DNA of 64,000 bases from the NCBI RefSeq assembly GCF_018881815.1, contig NZ_JACVPP010000001.1, forward strand, positions 62,001 to 126,000. Reading direction: 5' to 3'. Each line of letters begins with the position of its first letter. Positions within the stretch are counted from its first letter, which is position 1. Shown here piece by piece: positions 27,869-37,569 of this stretch. Origin of the DNA: Polynucleobacter sp. MWH-HuK1. GTDB lineage: Bacteria; Pseudomonadota; Gammaproteobacteria; Burkholderiales; Burkholderiaceae. The position numbers and the translations under genes are program-made. The notes below the pieces were generated by a model that had not been told where the DNA came from, made no database searches, and worked only from the letters and a program-made list of their open reading frames with translations.

Positions 27869-28960
27869 ATGTCTTTTTCTTTTTTCCGTAAAGCACCCAA
27901 GTTCTGGGAAAGGCGTGGCCCCACAAGTTTGATCTTGTGGCCACTGTCATGGCTTTATGGTTTGTTACTGCGTGCTCGCAAATTAGTCTTTGATACCGGC
28001 CTCATCAAACAAAAGCCAGCGCCTGTACCTGTCATCATTGTGGGAAATATCCGTGTTGGAGGTACTGGCAAGACTCCAATCGTCATTGCATTAGCAGAGC
28101 GCTTACGGTGCATGGGTTGGAACCCCGGAATTATTAGTAGAGGTTATGCCTCCTCTTCACAACATGCTCCATTGCAAGTAAACAGTGAATCCGACCCCGC
28201 ATTAGTTGGCGATGAACCCGTACTCATTGCTAAGCGTACGCACAATCAATTTCCAATTTGGGTATTTCCTAAGCGTCAGCAAAGTATTCGGGCTTTACTA
28301 AAACAATCGCCCAATGTAAATGTCATCATCAGTGATGATGGTCTGCAGCATGCCGGACTGGCTCGCTGGCCGGCTCGTGAAGGGGGTCGTGATATTGAGT
28401 TTGTAGTGCGCGATGGCCGCGGGGAAGGTAATCGCTTCTTGATACCAGCAGGTCCATTGCGAGAGTCAGCCACCCGTGAACGGGATGCCACCCTGTTTAC
28501 CGCTAAAGCAAAAGATAGCGCCCACAAAATAGGTCAACAAGACGAATACTTTTTAGGGCGTCGGGCATTCTCACTCGCGAGTCATTTAGATAGTGCTTAT
28601 CAACTCATCAATCCAGATAATCATCAGACGCTCTCTCAAATTGCTGATAACTATTTACCCAACAAGATCACAGCAGTTGCAGCACTGGGTAACCCACAAC
28701 GCTTTTTTGATGATCTACTAAATCAAGGGATTGCGGGTAAATGCATCCCCCTGCCTGATCATGCAACGTACACGCCTGAGTTTTTTGAAAAGCTTGATAC
28801 TCAATGTATTCTCATGACAGAAAAAGATGCTGTCAAATGTACAGGGATTATTAATGAGCGCATTTGGGTGGTTCCGATGACCCTCGCTCTGCCTGATAGT
28901 TTGGGTGAATGGCTGCAATCCATCCTACAAAGACCAGACCCCTATCGTTACAACCTTTAA
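27869..28960 (+). CDS. lpxK: Tetraacyldisaccharide 4'-kinase
   Basis: 363 residues. The Walker A-type GNIRVGGTGKTPIVIALAE is followed by the LpxK pattern ISRGYASS, VGDEPVLIAKRT and ISDDGLQHAGLAR. It adds the 4'-phosphate of lipid A, at the inner membrane. It follows exbD by 51 bases and precedes the Trm112-like gene and kdsB, a gene order common in betaproteobacteria. Confidence 0.95.
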   Translation: MSFSFFRKAPKFWERRGPTSLILWPLSWLYGLLLRARKLVFDTGLIKQKPAPVPVIIVGNIRVGGTGKTPIVIALAERLRCMGWNPGIISRGYASSSQHAPLQVNSESDPALVGDEPVLIAKRTHNQFPIWVFPKRQQSIRALLKQSPNVNVIISDDGLQHAGLARWPAREGGRDIEFVVRDGRGEGNRFLIPAGPLRESATRERDATLFTAKAKDSAHKIGQQDEYFLGRRAFSLASHLDSAYQLINPDNHQTLSQIADNYLPNKITAVAALGNPQRFFDDLLNQGIAGKCIPLPDHATYTPEFFEKLDTQCILMTEKDAVKCTGIINERIWVVPMTLALPDSLGEWLQSILQRPDPYRYNL

Positions 28961-29058
28961 GCTACGCAGATCTTCTGAACTTGTTTACTAGAACTAGATA
29001 GCACTACACTGTAACTTCACCAACTAAGACTTAGCCACTAGAGTTCACTACAAAAATT

Positions 29059-29238
29059 ATGGATAAACGACTGCTCAATATTATAGTTTGCCCACTCTGC
29101 AAAAGCCAGCTTCAACTTGATGCTGCAAAGGAAGAGCTCATTTGCAAAGCGGATCGCCTCGCTTACCCCATCCGTGATGATGTGCCAGTCATGTTGGTGG
29201 ATGAAGCACGCAGCCTGACTAGCGATGAAGTTGCTTAA
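29059..29238 (+). CDS. Trm112-family zinc-ribbon-like protein (YcaR type)
   Basis: 59 residues, ATG at 29059 to TAA at 29236-29238. It begins [20 protein letters not shown] with a CxxC zinc pair, and then [18 protein letters not shown], which is the signature of Trm112-like proteins. E. coli YcaR has the same place between lpxK and kdsB. Only two of the four zinc Cys of a full ribbon are clearly visible, with another Cys in ICKADRL. Function in this setting is unknown. Confidence 0.85.
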   Translation: MDKRLLNIIVCPLCKSQLQLDAAKEELICKADRLAYPIRDDVPVMLVDEARSLTSDEVA

Positions 29239-29258
29239 TCATTGAAATTACTGAATCA

Positions 29259-30023
29259 ATGACTGCGCCCTTTAAAGCGTCTGATTTTTTAGTAGTAATT
29301 CCAGCGAGATTGGGATCTACTCGTTTACCTAGAAAACCATTAGCAGATATTGGTGGTAAACCTATGGTAATTCGGGTGGCAGAGCGCGCTAAGTTATCTC
29401 TTGCGCAAAGTGTTGTAGTTGCAACAGACTCTCCAGAAATTCAAGCGACTTGCGGTGAACATCGCATCGATTGTTTACTCACTAGCGAGCATCATCCCAC
29501 CGGAACTGATCGCATTGCTGAAGTAGCGCAACTATTAAAACTTCCAAACGACGCACTGATTGTGAATGTGCAGGGTGATGAACCATTAATTCCACCTGAG
29601 TTGATTAACCAGGTTGCCAGGACCTTGGCTGAAAATAAACGTTGCGCAATCTCTACTGTGGCAGCTCCAATTACAGAAGTTATTGAAATTAACAATTCTA
29701 ATGTGGTGAAGGTTGTCTTAAATCGCTCAGGTGAGGCACTGTACTTTTCAAGAGCGCCCATTCCTTTTGTCAGGGATGCTCAGAGCATTCAATCAGCTGT
29801 GCATTTACGCCACATTGGCATCTACGGCTACCGAGCGGACTTCTTGCAGGCATACAGCCGCTTAGAGCCAGCTCCTCCAGAACAAGCAGAAGCCCTAGAG
29901 CAGCTACGCGCCCTATGGAACGGCTACCGAATTGCCGTTCATACTGCCCCTGAGGCACCTCCGGCAGGGGTTGATACCCCCGAGGACCTCGAGCGCATCC
30001 GACAATTACTAGGCAATTCCTAG
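29259..30023 (+). CDS. kdsB: 3-deoxy-manno-octulosonate cytidylyltransferase
   Basis: 254 residues. The nucleotide-binding loop is VVIPARLGSTRLPRKPLADI, followed by HPTGTDRIAEVA, VQGDEPLIPPELI and RHIGIYGYRADFLQAY. It activates Kdo to CMP-Kdo for the LPS inner core. It lies 20 bases after the Trm112-like gene, in the exbB-to-kdsB run. Confidence 0.96.
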   Translation: MTAPFKASDFLVVIPARLGSTRLPRKPLADIGGKPMVIRVAERAKLSLAQSVVVATDSPEIQATCGEHRIDCLLTSEHHPTGTDRIAEVAQLLKLPNDALIVNVQGDEPLIPPELINQVARTLAENKRCAISTVAAPITEVIEINNSNVVKVVLNRSGEALYFSRAPIPFVRDAQSIQSAVHLRHIGIYGYRADFLQAYSRLEPAPPEQAEALEQLRALWNGYRIAVHTAPEAPPAGVDTPEDLERIRQLLGNS

Positions 30024-30076
30024 AAAAATCGCTTTTCAGAGGTCCCAACTGCCCTTCTCGGGGATAATCCTAGTGA

Positions 30077-30802
<726 letters not shown>

Positions 30803-30811
30803 GCACATAAA

Positions 30812-31777
30812 TTGGCCGTCAAAAAAGCATTAATTATTGGCATTACCGGGCAAGACGGTGCTTACCTAGCTAAGCACCTCTTATCAAAAGGATATGAGGT
30901 AACCGGCTCATCACGCGATGTGATGGCTTCATCTTTCAATAACCTAAATGATTTAGGCATTCGCTCGCAAGTCAAACTGATCTCTGTTTCAATCAACGAC
31001 TTCAGAAGTGTTTTTAATGCGATACAGACGGCTGATCCCGTCGAAATCTACAACCTTGCTGGGCAAACCTCAGTGGGACTCTCCTTTGATCAGCCTGTTG
31101 AAGCAATCGAAAGCATTGCGATTGGCACACTCAATATTTTGGAAGTCATTCGCCTACTGAGTAAACCAGTGCGTTTTTATAATGCTGGCTCTAGCGAATG
31201 TTTTGGTGATACCGGCGATACGCCCGCTAATGAACAAACGCCATTTGCACCACGTAGCCCTTACGCTGTAGCCAAATCTACTGCGAAGTGGTTAATCAAT
31301 AGTTATCGCGAGTCCTACGGTCTATACGCTTGTACCGGAATCTTGTTCAACCATGAATCCCCTCTGCGCCCAGAGCGTTTTGTGACCCAAAAGATCATTG
31401 CTGGTGCAGCCAAAATCAAAGCAGGTCAATTAGATAAGCTGCAACTCGGTAACTTGGATATTTCTCGTGACTGGGGTTGGGCTCCAGAATATGTAGAAGC
31501 CATGTGGCTCATGATGCAACTAGATCAACCTGACGATTTTGTTATCGCCACCGGCAGAAAAGAATCTCTTAAATATTTTGTCGCTAAATCATTTGAATAC
31601 TTTGATTTAGATTGGCAGAAATACGTTGAAATTGAGAAGAGCTTCTTCCGACCAAATGAAATTGTTTCAAGCGTAGGCAATCCAGAAAAAGCGATTAAGG
31701 CTTTAGGCTGGAAAAGGCCCACCGATATTGATGGCGTCATCAAGATGATGTGCGCCGAGAAAGCAAAATCAATCTAA
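30812..31777 (+). CDS. GDP-mannose 4,6-dehydratase-like SDR (second copy)
   Basis: 321 residues from a TTG start at 30812, the only available start in this frame after the adk stop nine bases before. It has GITGQDGAYLAKHLLSKGY, the catalytic NAGSSECFGDTGDTP plus YAVAK, then NHESPLRPERFVTQKI and ISRDWGWAPEYV. It is clearly a Gmd homologue, but about 54 residues shorter than the copy at 12831-13958 and with SSECFG in place of STSELYG. The triad Ser, Glu, Tyr and Lys are kept. It may make another GDP-sugar. Confidence 0.85.
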   Translation: MAVKKALIIGITGQDGAYLAKHLLSKGYEVTGSSRDVMASSFNNLNDLGIRSQVKLISVSINDFRSVFNAIQTADPVEIYNLAGQTSVGLSFDQPVEAIESIAIGTLNILEVIRLLSKPVRFYNAGSSECFGDTGDTPANEQTPFAPRSPYAVAKSTAKWLINSYRESYGLYACTGILFNHESPLRPERFVTQKIIAGAAKIKAGQLDKLQLGNLDISRDWGWAPEYVEAMWLMMQLDQPDDFVIATGRKESLKYFVAKSFEYFDLDWQKYVEIEKSFFRPNEIVSSVGNPEKAIKALGWKRPTDIDGVIKMMCAEKAKSI

Positions 31778-31783
31778 TTCCGA

Positions 31784-31930
31784 TTAAGCATGAGCACTCA
31801 GTGTCATGCCCAGCGCTTGCACCACTCGCACCACCATTTCGAATTGTGATCTAGCCTCTACTTTTAGTAGCTCTATACAAAGAATCCCATGTAATACATT
31901 ACCTTTTTCATGCTCAAGATATAGGTCAAT
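31784..31930 (-). pseudogene. Remnant of an addiction-module antidote protein (COG3636-like)
   Basis: The minus strand has an open frame of 48 codons ending in TAA at 31784-31786 but without a start codon. A TAG lies just upstream of it. Its end reads ARSQFEMVVRVVQALGMTLS, which resembles the C-terminus of COG3636 antidotes, usually NPELATVLKVLRALGL. The helix-turn-helix part is absent, so this is a decayed fragment. It lies beside an orphan XRE-family gene, hinting at a lost toxin-antitoxin locus. Confidence 0.5.
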
Positions 31931-31934
31931 ATTT

Positions 31935-31959
31935 AACTATGTCACTAAGTGGTATAGTT
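31935..31959. promoter_or_regulatory. Near-palindromic operator in front of the XRE gene
   Basis: AACTATGTCAC at 31935-31945 and GTGGTATAGTT at 31949-31959 form an inverted repeat with nine of eleven pairs matched around TAA. It ends four bases before the ATG at 31964. A -10-like TATAGT (31953-31958) sits inside the right arm. Self-regulation by the XRE protein is likely. No Shine-Dalgarno is visible between it and the ATG, so the mRNA may be leaderless. Confidence 0.55.
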
Positions 31960-31963
31960 TTAC

Positions 31964-32281
31964 ATGACTAAAAATAAGAGCAGTCGCATTATTGAAGAAA
32001 TGCGAGAAACCGTGGCTGGTCTTCATCGGTCTGGAATCATTACAAGAAAAAGCATAGATGAATTCAAGGCCCTGCAGAACTTGGATGTAAAACCAATGAC
32101 GCCCACGCGTATCAAGCGTCTTCGTGCCAAAACGCATTTAAGCCAAGCCGTATTTGCTTTAACGTTAAATACTAGCTTATCAACAATTCAAAAATGGGAA
32201 GCTGGAGACAAAAGCCCTAGCGGCCCCTCTCTTAAACTGCTTTCTCTCATTGAGAGAAAAGGATTGGAGGTTGTTTTGTAA
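31964..32281 (+). CDS. XRE-family helix-turn-helix regulator, orphan antitoxin-like
   Basis: 105 residues. The C-terminal half (about residues 44-100) is a Cro/CI-type helix-turn-helix: TPTRIKRLRAKTHLSQAVFAL, then NTSLSTIQKWEAGDKSPSG. The N-terminal half MTKNKSSRIIEEMRETVAGL has the layout of HigA2/RelB-like antitoxins that act with RelE/HigB-type toxins. No toxin gene is next to it: adjacent are a Gmd paralogue, the antidote remnant and nrdR. It may be an orphan antitoxin. Confidence 0.85.
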   Translation: MTKNKSSRIIEEMRETVAGLHRSGIITRKSIDEFKALQNLDVKPMTPTRIKRLRAKTHLSQAVFALTLNTSLSTIQKWEAGDKSPSGPSLKLLSLIERKGLEVVL

Positions 32282-32289
32282 AGATTCGT

Positions 32290-32736
32290 CTACTTCAGCT
32301 CTTTGAGAGCGCTCTCGAAGGATTCAATATCGGCAAAGCTTCGGTATACAGAAGCAAAGCGAATGTAAGCCACCTTATCCAGGCGCTTGAGCTCGCGCAT
32401 CACGAGCTCACCAACACGCTCACTAGGGATCTCTTTTTCTCCAAGACTAAGGAGCTTCTCTTCAATACGCGCAATGGATTCATCTACAGAGTCAGATGAA
32501 ACAGGGCGCTTGCGCAAAGCTAGCTTAAGTGAACTTGCCAACTTATCATGGCTGTATTCCACGCGACTGCCATTTTTCTTCACAATCGCTGGAAGCGCGA
32601 GTTCTACGCGCTCATAAGTGGTAAATCGCTTATCACATTTGGCACAACGGCGACGACGGCGAATAGTATCGCCCTCGTCTGATACCCGGGTATCCAAAAC
32701 CTGGGTATCTTCGTTATGGCAAAAAGGGCAGCGCAA
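32290..32736 (-). CDS. nrdR: Transcriptional repressor NrdR
   Basis: 148 residues from a TTG at 32736. The N-terminal zinc ribbon has two CxxC pairs ([10 protein letters not shown] and [10 protein letters not shown]), followed by an ATP-cone domain with VVVKKNGSR-like [15 protein letters not shown]. NrdR represses ribonucleotide reductase genes. It lies 46 bases downstream of glyA, the usual neighbour in betaproteobacteria. Confidence 0.95.
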   Translation of the reverse strand: MRCPFCHNEDTQVLDTRVSDEGDTIRRRRRCAKCDKRFTTYERVELALPAIVKKNGSRVEYSHDKLASSLKLALRKRPVSSDSVDESIARIEEKLLSLGEKEIPSERVGELVMRELKRLDKVAYIRFASVYRSFADIESFESALKELK

Positions 32737-32782
32737 TGAACTCTTCTTTTCTTAGTTGGGTTACTGGTTGCTTAATTGGCGC

Positions 32783-34027
32783 TTAACCATAAACAGGGAA
32801 GCGCTTAGTTAACTCAGCCACTTGCGCACGCACCTTAGCGATGTTCTCTGGGTCATTTGGATTATCTAAAACATCGGCAATAAAGTTGCCAACCTGTCTT
32901 GCTTCAGCTTCTTTAAATCCACGAGTAGTCATCGCTGGTGAGCCCAAACGAATTCCGCTAGTTATCATTGGTTTTTCTGGATCGTTTGGAATGCCGTTTT
33001 TGTTGCAAGTAATATGGGCATCACCTAATACGCGTTCAGCTTCTTTGCCAGTCATTTTCTTGGCGCGGAGATCTACCAACATCACGTGCGAATCTGTACC
33101 GCCAGAAACAATACGTAAGCCACGAGAAATTAATGTCTCAGCAAGCGCTTTGGCATTCGCAACCACTTGCTTTTGATAGTCTTTGAACCCTGTCTCAGCC
33201 GCCTCTTTGAATGCTACCGCTTTAGCAGCAATCACATGCATCAAAGGTCCGCCCTGTAAGCCTGGGAATACCGCAGAGTTAATAGCCTTCTCGTGCTCGG
33301 CCTTCATCAAGATGATGCCGCCACGGGGGCCACGCAAGCTCTTGTGAGTGGTAGATGTCACAATGTCTGCATGAGGCACTGGATTTGGATAAACACCAGC
33401 AGCAATTAAACCAGCATAATGAGCCATATCAACCATAAAAATCGCGCTCACTTCTTTAGCTAATTTACCGATGCGCTGGAAATCAATTTTCTTTGAGTAA
33501 GCAGAGGCGCCCGCAATAATCAACTTTGGCTTATGCTCGCGAGCGAGACGCTCCATTTTTTCGTAATCGATCTCTTCGTTTTTATCGAGACCGTAAGCAA
33601 TTGGATTGAACCATTTACCACTCATGTTCAAAGCCATGCCGTGAGTCAAGTGACCACCTTCAGCCAAACTCATACCCATGAATGTATCGCCAGGTTTTAA
33701 GAACGCTAAAAATACTGCTTGGTTAGCAGATGCGCCGCAATGAGGCTGAACGTTTGCTGCTTCAGCGCCAAACAAAGTCTTTACACGATCAATCGCCAAT
33801 TGCTCAGCAACGTCCACGAATTCACAACCGCCGTAATAACGCTTACCTGGATAGCCTTCAGCGTACTTATTGGTCAATTGAGAGCCTTGAGCTGCCATGA
33901 CAGCTGGAGAGGTGTAGTTTTCAGAAGCAATCAACTCAATATGGTCTTCTTGACGCTTATTTTCATTCTGAATGGCTTCCCATAACTGGGGGTCAGTTTT
34001 AGCTAAAGTGTTTTGACGGTCAAACAT
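32783..34027 (-). CDS. glyA: Serine hydroxymethyltransferase
   Basis: 414 residues, normal. The N-terminus includes [20 protein letters not shown], the PLP-binding Lys is in [15 protein letters not shown], and [17 protein letters not shown] is conserved. It interconverts serine and glycine with tetrahydrofolate. Transcribed with nrdR; tolQ starts divergently 76 bases away. Confidence 0.97.
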   Translation of the reverse strand: MFDRQNTLAKTDPQLWEAIQNENKRQEDHIELIASENYTSPAVMAAQGSQLTNKYAEGYPGKRYYGGCEFVDVAEQLAIDRVKTLFGAEAANVQPHCGASANQAVFLAFLKPGDTFMGMSLAEGGHLTHGMALNMSGKWFNPIAYGLDKNEEIDYEKMERLAREHKPKLIIAGASAYSKKIDFQRIGKLAKEVSAIFMVDMAHYAGLIAAGVYPNPVPHADIVTSTTHKSLRGPRGGIILMKAEHEKAINSAVFPGLQGGPLMHVIAAKAVAFKEAAETGFKDYQKQVVANAKALAETLISRGLRIVSGGTDSHVMLVDLRAKKMTGKEAERVLGDAHITCNKNGIPNDPEKPMITSGIRLGSPAMTTRGFKEAEARQVGNFIADVLDNPNDPENIAKVRAQVAELTKRFPVYG

Positions 34028-34103
34028 GGTGATAATCCTGATGAAGTTCGATTGCTGAGTTGATTAACTTAGTAAAATCAACCTACATCATACAAAATTC
34101 ACC

Positions 34104-34760
34104 ATGACCTCTACACAAGACCTCTCCTTCCTCTCCCTAGTCCTCAATGCCAGCCTATTAGTACAGTTGGTAATGTTGTTATTACTCAGCATGTCGATAG
34201 CGTCTTGGACCATTATTTTTAAGAAAACAGCGGTTTTACGGGGGGTTCGGCAGGATACCGAGCGCTTTGAGCGGGATTTCTGGTCCGGCGGCGACCTCAA
34301 TGCCCTTCTACAAGCCGCTCAACGTAACACCCGTAGTGATGCCGTCTTGGAGCATATCTTTGAAGCTGGCATGCAAGAGTTCACCAAAGGTCGTGAAATA
34401 GACGCTGCCCGCCGTGCCATGAAAGCCACCTACCAACGCGAAATGGACCTCCTGGAGGCTAATCTGCCATTTCTGGCGTCCGTAGGCTCAGTCTCCCCTT
34501 ACATTGGCCTCTTTGGCACTGTTTGGGGCATCATGCACGCATTCCGCGGTTTAGCTAACGTCCAAAACGCCACCTTGGCAGCGGTTGCCCCTGGTATTGC
34601 CGAAGCCCTCGTTGCAACTGCGATTGGTTTGTTTGCAGCGATTCCGGCAGTGGTTGCCTATAACCGCGCAGCTACTGATGTAGACCGCCTCTCCATTCGC
34701 TTTGAAACTTTTATTGAAGAGTTCACCAACATCTTGCAGCGTCAAACTGCTGGACGCTAA
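34104..34760 (+). CDS. tolQ: Tol-Pal system protein TolQ
   Basis: 218 residues with three membrane helices; LPFLASVGSVSPYIGLFGTVWGIM is the TolQ/ExbB signature, followed by GIAEALVATAIGLFAAIPAVV. With TolR it forms the proton-driven motor for Tol-Pal, needed for outer-membrane constriction. It is the first gene of tolQRAB-pal-cpoB. Confidence 0.95.
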   Translation: MTSTQDLSFLSLVLNASLLVQLVMLLLLSMSIASWTIIFKKTAVLRGVRQDTERFERDFWSGGDLNALLQAAQRNTRSDAVLEHIFEAGMQEFTKGREIDAARRAMKATYQREMDLLEANLPFLASVGSVSPYIGLFGTVWGIMHAFRGLANVQNATLAAVAPGIAEALVATAIGLFAAIPAVVAYNRAATDVDRLSIRFETFIEEFTNILQRQTAGR

Positions 34761-34795
34761 TTGAGCTAACAAGCGAACCTATAAGCAAAAAAATT

Positions 34796-35215
34796 ATGGC
34801 TGGATCTTCATTACGTAAAAGCAAACGTCGGGCAATGTCTGATATCAATGTTGTCCCGTATATCGATGTGATGCTGGTATTACTCGTGATCTTCATGGTC
34901 ACTGCGCCGATGGTCAATCCTGGCGTTGTCAACTTGCCAACCGTTGGTGGCGCGAAAGTGCAAACCTTGCCGCCAGTCTTTTTAACTATTGATGCCAATG
35001 AAAATGTCATCGTGAAAAAAGAGGGCGACCCCACACAAACACTCAATAAATTTGAACTCGCCGCTTTTGCTCGTTCACAAGCAGAAAAATCGGCAGAACA
35101 ACCGATTGTGATTGCAGCGGATAAATCCATTAAATATGAAACAGTGATGGAAGTCATGTCCAAACTCAAAGAGAATGGCGTCAAACGTGTTGGACTTGCG
35201 GTTAAGACCCAATAA
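34796..35215 (+). CDS. tolR: Tol-Pal system protein TolR
   Basis: 139 residues. The membrane helix DINVVPYIDVMLVLLVIFMV includes the conserved Asp that takes part in proton passage, then a periplasmic domain. It lies 35 bases after tolQ and 25 before tolA. Confidence 0.95.
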   Translation: MAGSSLRKSKRRAMSDINVVPYIDVMLVLLVIFMVTAPMVNPGVVNLPTVGGAKVQTLPPVFLTIDANENVIVKKEGDPTQTLNKFELAAFARSQAEKSAEQPIVIAADKSIKYETVMEVMSKLKENGVKRVGLAVKTQ

Positions 35216-35240
35216 GGCTTAGAGGCTTGTTTTATCGCCC

Positions 35241-36134
35241 ATGAATAGCGCTCCTACTTTCCAATCTTCTTTTTCGCCATTCAAGCGGGGTCGACACACC
35301 AAGTCAGAAAGCACTAAACGTGCGTTTACTTTTTCATTAATTGCGCACCTAGGTTTACTCGCTTTTTTAATGATTGGCATTAGCTGGAACAACAGCACTT
35401 CCTCAGGCATCGAAGTAGAATTCTGGGATTCTGCTCCACAGGTTCAAGCGACACCAGAACCAGAGGTAAAAACAGAAATCAAAGAAGAAGCTGCTGACAT
35501 TGGTATCCAGAAAAAGAAGGTAGAGCAGGAACCACCAAAAAAAGAGTTAATCAAAGAAGTGCCTAAGGTAGTGGCGCCACCCACTCCGCCCAAGCCAAAA
35601 GAAAAAGAGCCTACTAAAAAAGAGGTAGTCAAAGAAGTGCCAAAGGTAGTGGCGCCACCCACTCCGCCCAAGCCAAAAGAAAAAGAGCCTGAGAAGCCAA
35701 AAAAGACAGAACCTCCTAAGGCTACAACACCCTCTGAAACCAAAGCGAATGCGGCGGCAGAAAAAGCACGCGCAGATCAATTGGCACGCTTACGTGCAGC
35801 AGCTGGAGCTGAAGGTGGCAGCGGCGGCAAAATAGGTAGCGGCGTTGGTGGCGGCAATGCACCTCCAGGATGGACTGATAAAGTAATTAAAAAAGTAAAA
35901 CCTCTAATAGTCTTTAATCCGGAATCTATCAGCGGCAATCCAGCCGCAGTGATTTTGGTTAGCCTAGCTCCCGATGGGGCCATTTTGAGCACCAGCATTC
36001 AGTCTTCTAGTGGAAACGCCAGTTGGGATCGTGCGGTACTACTAGCACTTTCGCGTGCAGAGAGCCTGCCAAAAGACGACAATGGCAAAATTCCACAACG
36101 CGAAGTAAAACTGACTTTTAAACCCAAGGATTAA
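35241..36134 (+). CDS. tolA: Tol-Pal system protein TolA
   Basis: 297 residues. One membrane helix near residues 31-47 (LIAHLGLLAFLMIGISW) anchors it. A Lys/Pro/Glu-rich linker (about residues 75-165) contains a duplicated 26-residue unit, a glycine-rich hinge GGSGGKIGSGVGGGN follows, and the C-terminal domain has a TonB/TolA-like fold. It links the TolQR motor to Pal and TolB across the periplasm. Confidence 0.92.
   Translation: MNSAPTFQSSFSPFKRGRHTKSESTKRAFTFSLIAHLGLLAFLMIGISWNNSTSSGIEVEFWDSAPQVQATPEPEVKTEIKEEAADIGIQKKKVEQEPPKKELIKEVPKVVAPPTPPKPKEKEPTKKEVVKEVPKVVAPPTPPKPKEKEPEKPKKTEPPKATTPSETKANAAAEKARADQLARLRAAAGAEGGSGGKIGSGVGGGNAPPGWTDKVIKKVKPLIVFNPESISGNPAAVILVSLAPDGAILSTSIQSSSGNASWDRAVLLALSRAESLPKDDNGKIPQREVKLTFKPKD
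35535..35690 (+). repeat. Tandem duplication inside tolA
   Basis: Two copies of a 78-base unit stand head to tail; the 61-base core at 35552-35612 and 35630-35690 differs at one base only (GCCTAAGG against GCCAAAGG). The unit is a multiple of three and encodes a 26-residue KEVPKVVAPPTPPKPKEKEP-type repeat, so copy-number change keeps the frame. The near-identity suggests a recent duplication. Confidence 0.9.
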
Positions 36135-36137
36135 TGC

Positions 36138-37445
36138 ATGTTGCAAATAGCAAAAAGATTGATATCCAAACTGAACTCTTTTGGCTTAATTGTTATTGCT
36201 CTGTGCATAAGCTTTGCGACACCTGCGCTTGCGCAGATGAATATTGAAATCACTGGTGTAGGTCAGTCACTTTATCCAATCGCAGTCATGCGTTTTAAGG
36301 ATGAAACTAAGTTACCTACCAGCGTTACTGAAATTATTCGTCAAGATTTGGCTCGCAGCGGTTACTTTAAAAATACCGAGAACGGTAATGCTGTCGAGAG
36401 CGATGAGGGCACGCCGAATTACAAATCTTGGGCAGCCCGTGGTGCTGATGCTTTGGTAGTAGGATCAGTTGTACAAAACGGTTCTCAATTTGATATTCAC
36501 TACAAGCTATTTGATATTCGTAAATCAGTCAGTCTTGGTGGCTTAAACCTCAACTCTAGCGCTGACAACTTGCGTGCTGCAGCTCACAAAATTGCTGATG
36601 ACATTATTTATAAATTGCTTGGTGAGCGTGGCGTATTCTCCACTCGCCTCTCTTACGTCATCAAGGATGGCAAACGCTATCGCCTCGTGATCTCTGACGC
36701 AGACGGTCAAAATATCCGCAACGCCATGAACAGCAGCGAGCCAATCATTTCTCCATCATGGTCGCCTGATGGCAAGAAAGTTGCTTACGTTTCTTTTGAA
36801 GATCGTAAGCCAGTAATTTACGTTCACGAGCTTGCCACTGGTCGTCGCATTTCTCTTTCCAACCAAAAAGGTAATAACAGTGCGCCAGCTTGGTCGCCTG
36901 ATGGTAAAAAATTGGCGGTCTCTTTATCTAAGGATGGCAATACACAGATCTACGGCATCAATGCAGACGGTACTGGTTTGCATCGCTTAAGTCGTGGCAA
37001 CACAATTGATACCGAACCACAATATTCTGCTGATGGTCGTTACATTTACTTCACTAGCGATCGTGGTGGCAATCCACAAATCTACCGTATGAGCGCTGAT
37101 GGTGAACAAGCCGAAGGTGTGAAGCGCGTGACCTTCAAACAAGGTTTCGTTACCTCACCACGCATCTCACCTGATGGAAAGTATTTAGCCTATATTGCCA
37201 ATATTGGTGGCGCCTATCGCCTCTATATACTTAATTTAGCAACTGGTGACTCACAGGCCCTCACCGATGGTACAAGTGATGAATCCCCCTCCTTTGCGGC
37301 TAATGGTCGATACGTTCTCTACTCCACCAAAGTAGGTGGCAAGCGCGTCTTAGCTGCTGTTTCGGTAGACGGCAACTCTAAGCAGGTACTCAGCATCCCA
37401 GGATCTGATGTTCGTCAGCCCTCCTGGGGTCCTTTCATGGACTAA
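36138..37445 (+). CDS. tolB: Tol-Pal system beta-propeller protein TolB
   Basis: 435 residues. A signal peptide ends at ATPALAQ; an N-terminal alpha-beta domain is followed by a six-bladed propeller with repeated SPSWSPDGKKVAYVS-like blades (residues about 200-430). TolB binds Pal and TolA in the periplasm. It starts three bases after the tolA stop. Confidence 0.96.
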   Translation: MLQIAKRLISKLNSFGLIVIALCISFATPALAQMNIEITGVGQSLYPIAVMRFKDETKLPTSVTEIIRQDLARSGYFKNTENGNAVESDEGTPNYKSWAARGADALVVGSVVQNGSQFDIHYKLFDIRKSVSLGGLNLNSSADNLRAAAHKIADDIIYKLLGERGVFSTRLSYVIKDGKRYRLVISDADGQNIRNAMNSSEPIISPSWSPDGKKVAYVSFEDRKPVIYVHELATGRRISLSNQKGNNSAPAWSPDGKKLAVSLSKDGNTQIYGINADGTGLHRLSRGNTIDTEPQYSADGRYIYFTSDRGGNPQIYRMSADGEQAEGVKRVTFKQGFVTSPRISPDGKYLAYIANIGGAYRLYILNLATGDSQALTDGTSDESPSFAANGRYVLYSTKVGGKRVLAAVSVDGNSKQVLSIPGSDVRQPSWGPFMD

Positions 37446-37569
37446 GGCCTTTTAAAGGGCTTAAATAGTCACTTTTGATGTTCTTGGGGGCATAATATTA
37501 GCTATTAGCTCCTTTGGAGCCGCTTTATTAGTTAATTTGTCATTCAGCTTGTAGGAAAAAGGAAAATTC

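Noticed and set aside
27350..28960. Second Tol system formed by the exbBD genes
   Set aside because: Order with lpxK and kdsB is a conserved housekeeping arrangement, and no tolA, tolB or pal copies are present next to it.
31937..32137. Minus-strand frame of 66 codons opposite the XRE gene
   Set aside because: It is the complement of the helix-turn-helix gene and has no family similarity or ribosome site; the plus-strand frame explains the composition.
35444..35780. Minus-strand Gly/Phe/Ser-rich frames opposite tolA
   Set aside because: They are the low-complexity shadow of the Lys/Pro/Glu repeats in TolA.
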